A stretch of 6,008 bases of DNA from an uncultured Phenylobacterium sp. Its GTDB lineage: Bacteria; Pseudomonadota; Alphaproteobacteria; Caulobacterales; Caulobacteraceae. The notes beneath the pieces are model-generated. The model did no database searches. It saw only the letters and a list, made by a program, of their open reading frames with translations, and was not told where the DNA came from. Of this stretch, positions 5,291-6,008 are shown one piece after another (the stretch's first letter is position 1; each line of letters opens with the position of its first letter). The position numbers and the translations under genes were made by a program. The stretch is taken from contig CAMFIW010000202.1 of NCBI GenBank assembly GCA_945952355.1, positions 1 through 6,008 of the forward strand. Direction: 5' to 3'.

Positions 5291-5364
5291 GGGAATGCGT
5301 CGGGGCGCTCACCAGGGAGCGTGGCCGGCTCACGCCAGCACGTTCCGACGGGAATGCCGGAACG
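5291..5364. repeat. cluster of inverted and direct repeats upstream of the aspartic protease gene
   Basis: CGTTCCG (5341-5347) and CGGAACG (5358-5364) form a perfect 7-bp inverted repeat with a 10-base spacer. CGCTC/GAGCG (5306-5310, 5317-5321) and GCGTG/CACGC (5319-5323, 5331-5335) are two smaller ones. GGGAATGC occurs twice in the same direction, at 5291-5298 and 5350-5357, the second copy in the spacer of the large repeat. This is the only space for the protease gene's promoter and operators, since a terminator lies just beyond, but I found no convincing -35/-10 pair. Confidence 0.4.
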
Positions 5365-5371
5365 CAGGCCC

Positions 5372-5405
5372 AAGAAAAAGGGGCGGCGGATCGCTCCGCC
5401 GCCCC
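5372..5405 (-). terminator. intrinsic terminator of the TonB-dependent receptor gene
   Basis: On the minus strand an 11-bp perfect GC stem, GGGGCGGCGGA (5405-5395) with TCCGCCGCCCC (5390-5380), encloses a 4-base loop and is followed directly by TTTTTCTT. It starts 24 bases after the receptor's TAA. This is a textbook Rho-independent terminator and should stop receptor transcripts from entering the aspartic protease gene. Confidence 0.93.
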
Positions 5406-5429
5406 CGATCTCGAAGATAGGTGCTCGGC

Positions 5430-6008
5430 TTAGAAGTCGGCCGAGACGCCCACGAAGATGTAGCGACCCAGCGAGTCGTACAGTTGCGGCCAGGTGTTCC
5501 CGTTGCAGGGACCGCTGGGGCAGTTCGACGCGCCGTTGATCGGCGGATCCTTGTCGAGCACGTTGTTGATGCCGACGCGGAAGTTGTACTTTTCCTTCAC
5601 GGTGAAGGTGGCGAGCAGGTCCAGATAGGTCCGCGCGCCGAGCTTCAGGTCGGTCTTCGGGCCGGTGGCCGGCGAGGAGCCGCCCAGGCCTTGCTGCGAC
5701 GAAGTCACGTCCAGGTCCACCGACGAGAAGTAGCGGACTTGAGCCGACAGGGCGAGGTCGAGCGGGAACGGCGTGTTCCAGGTGGTGCGGAACTTGGTGC
5801 GCCATTCCGGGTTCGGGCCGTTGGAACCGCCGAGGCCCGAGCAGATCGCGCCGTACAGGCCGGCGCAGTCGATCGAGATGCCGCCCGGCAGGGGCTGGGT
5901 TTCCAGCTTGTCCAGCCAGGTCGAGGCCATCGAGAACGAGACCGAACCCATGTTGGCCAGGCCGATCGCATCCAAGCTCGTGCGGTAGTTGGCCGCGATG
6001 TCGACGCC
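5430..6008 (-). CDS. TonB-dependent receptor, C-terminal part (5' end outside the window)
   Basis: These 192 residues are the end of an outer-membrane beta-barrel. The frame is open to the window edge, where it reads GVDIAANYRTSLDAIG, a typical mid-barrel strand; the true start and the plug domain lie to the right. The C terminus shows family hallmarks: NFRVGINNVLDKDPP, a loop, YDSLGRYIFVGVSADF, and a terminal Phe as the BAM-recognised beta signal. Two close cysteine pairs (partial residues 48/56 and 163/168) fall in predicted external loops and probably form disulfides. Such receptors take up siderophores, vitamin B12, nickel or, in Caulobacterales, sugars and other oligomers, using the proton-motive force through TonB-ExbB-ExbD. 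The substrate cannot be deduced from this part. It ends at TAA 5432-5430 and is followed by a strong terminator, so it is the last gene of its transcript. Confidence 0.92.
   Translation of the reverse strand, partial: GVDIAANYRTSLDAIGLANMGSVSFSMASTWLDKLETQPLPGGISIDCAGLYGAICSGLGGSNGPNPEWRTKFRTTWNTPFPLDLALSAQVRYFSSVDLDVTSSQQGLGGSSPATGPKTDLKLGARTYLDLLATFTVKEKYNFRVGINNVLDKDPPINGASNCPSGPCNGNTWPQLYDSLGRYIFVGVSADF

Noticed and set aside
4916..5539. 207-codon plus-strand open frame across the protease start, the terminator and the receptor end
   Set aside because: It reads through a perfect intrinsic terminator and the complements of two real genes, so it is a GC-rich chance frame.
5430..5975. Separate small gene starting at TTG 5975
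   Set aside because: The frame is open to the window edge and reads typical TonB-receptor barrel sequence upstream, so the TTG is an internal Leu codon.
1..6008. CRISPR array, complete insertion sequence, toxin-antitoxin pair or defence system
   Set aside because: No regularly spaced repeats, no transposase, and no recognisable defence or toxin domains are seen on either strand.

Overview
The window looks like a chromosomal stretch of a high-GC alphaproteobacterium, most likely Caulobacterales (Caulobacter/Phenylobacterium-like). This rests on G+C of roughly two thirds by eye, -10 elements resembling the Caulobacter housekeeping form GCTANAWC, a TonB-dependent receptor with paired loop cysteines, and a duplicated retropepsin-like lipoprotein, a type I associate with this group. 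The assignment is inferred from style, not from a database match.

Left part (1-541): a complete tRNA-Pro(CGG) gene with encoded CCA lies at 139-215 behind its own promoter. Facing left, a second promoter-like element and a purine-rich ribosome-binding-like tract at the very edge suggest that a minus-strand gene starts just outside the window. Between the tRNA and the next gene are about 325 bases (216-541), partly AT-richer than the rest, in which I can support no gene.

Middle part (542-4208): a LysR-family regulator (minus) is divergent from a phytanoyl-CoA dioxygenase-family Fe(II)/2-oxoglutarate oxygenase (plus). Their 95-base shared upstream region holds a near-palindrome and a good -10 without a good -35, the usual layout of a LysR regulator controlling its neighbour. 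After a 113-base gap rich in hairpins comes sppA, a full-length membrane-anchored signal peptide peptidase with both catalytic residues.

Right part (4205-6008): a minus-strand gene encodes a Tat-type lipoprotein with two retropepsin-like aspartic protease domains in one chain. It converges on sppA so tightly that both stop codons lie in the same CTAG. Further right, a strong intrinsic terminator ends a TonB-dependent receptor gene whose 5' part is cut off by the window edge. Thus two envelope proteases meet tail to tail, and an outer-membrane receptor lies upstream of the second one on the same strand but is separated from it by the terminator.

I see no CRISPR array, complete insertion sequence, phage module or obviously new multi-gene system. 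The most interesting items are the bilobed bacterial aspartic protease with its hairpin-masked ribosome binding site, the overlapping convergent stops, the structured leader of sppA, and the LysR/oxygenase control region.
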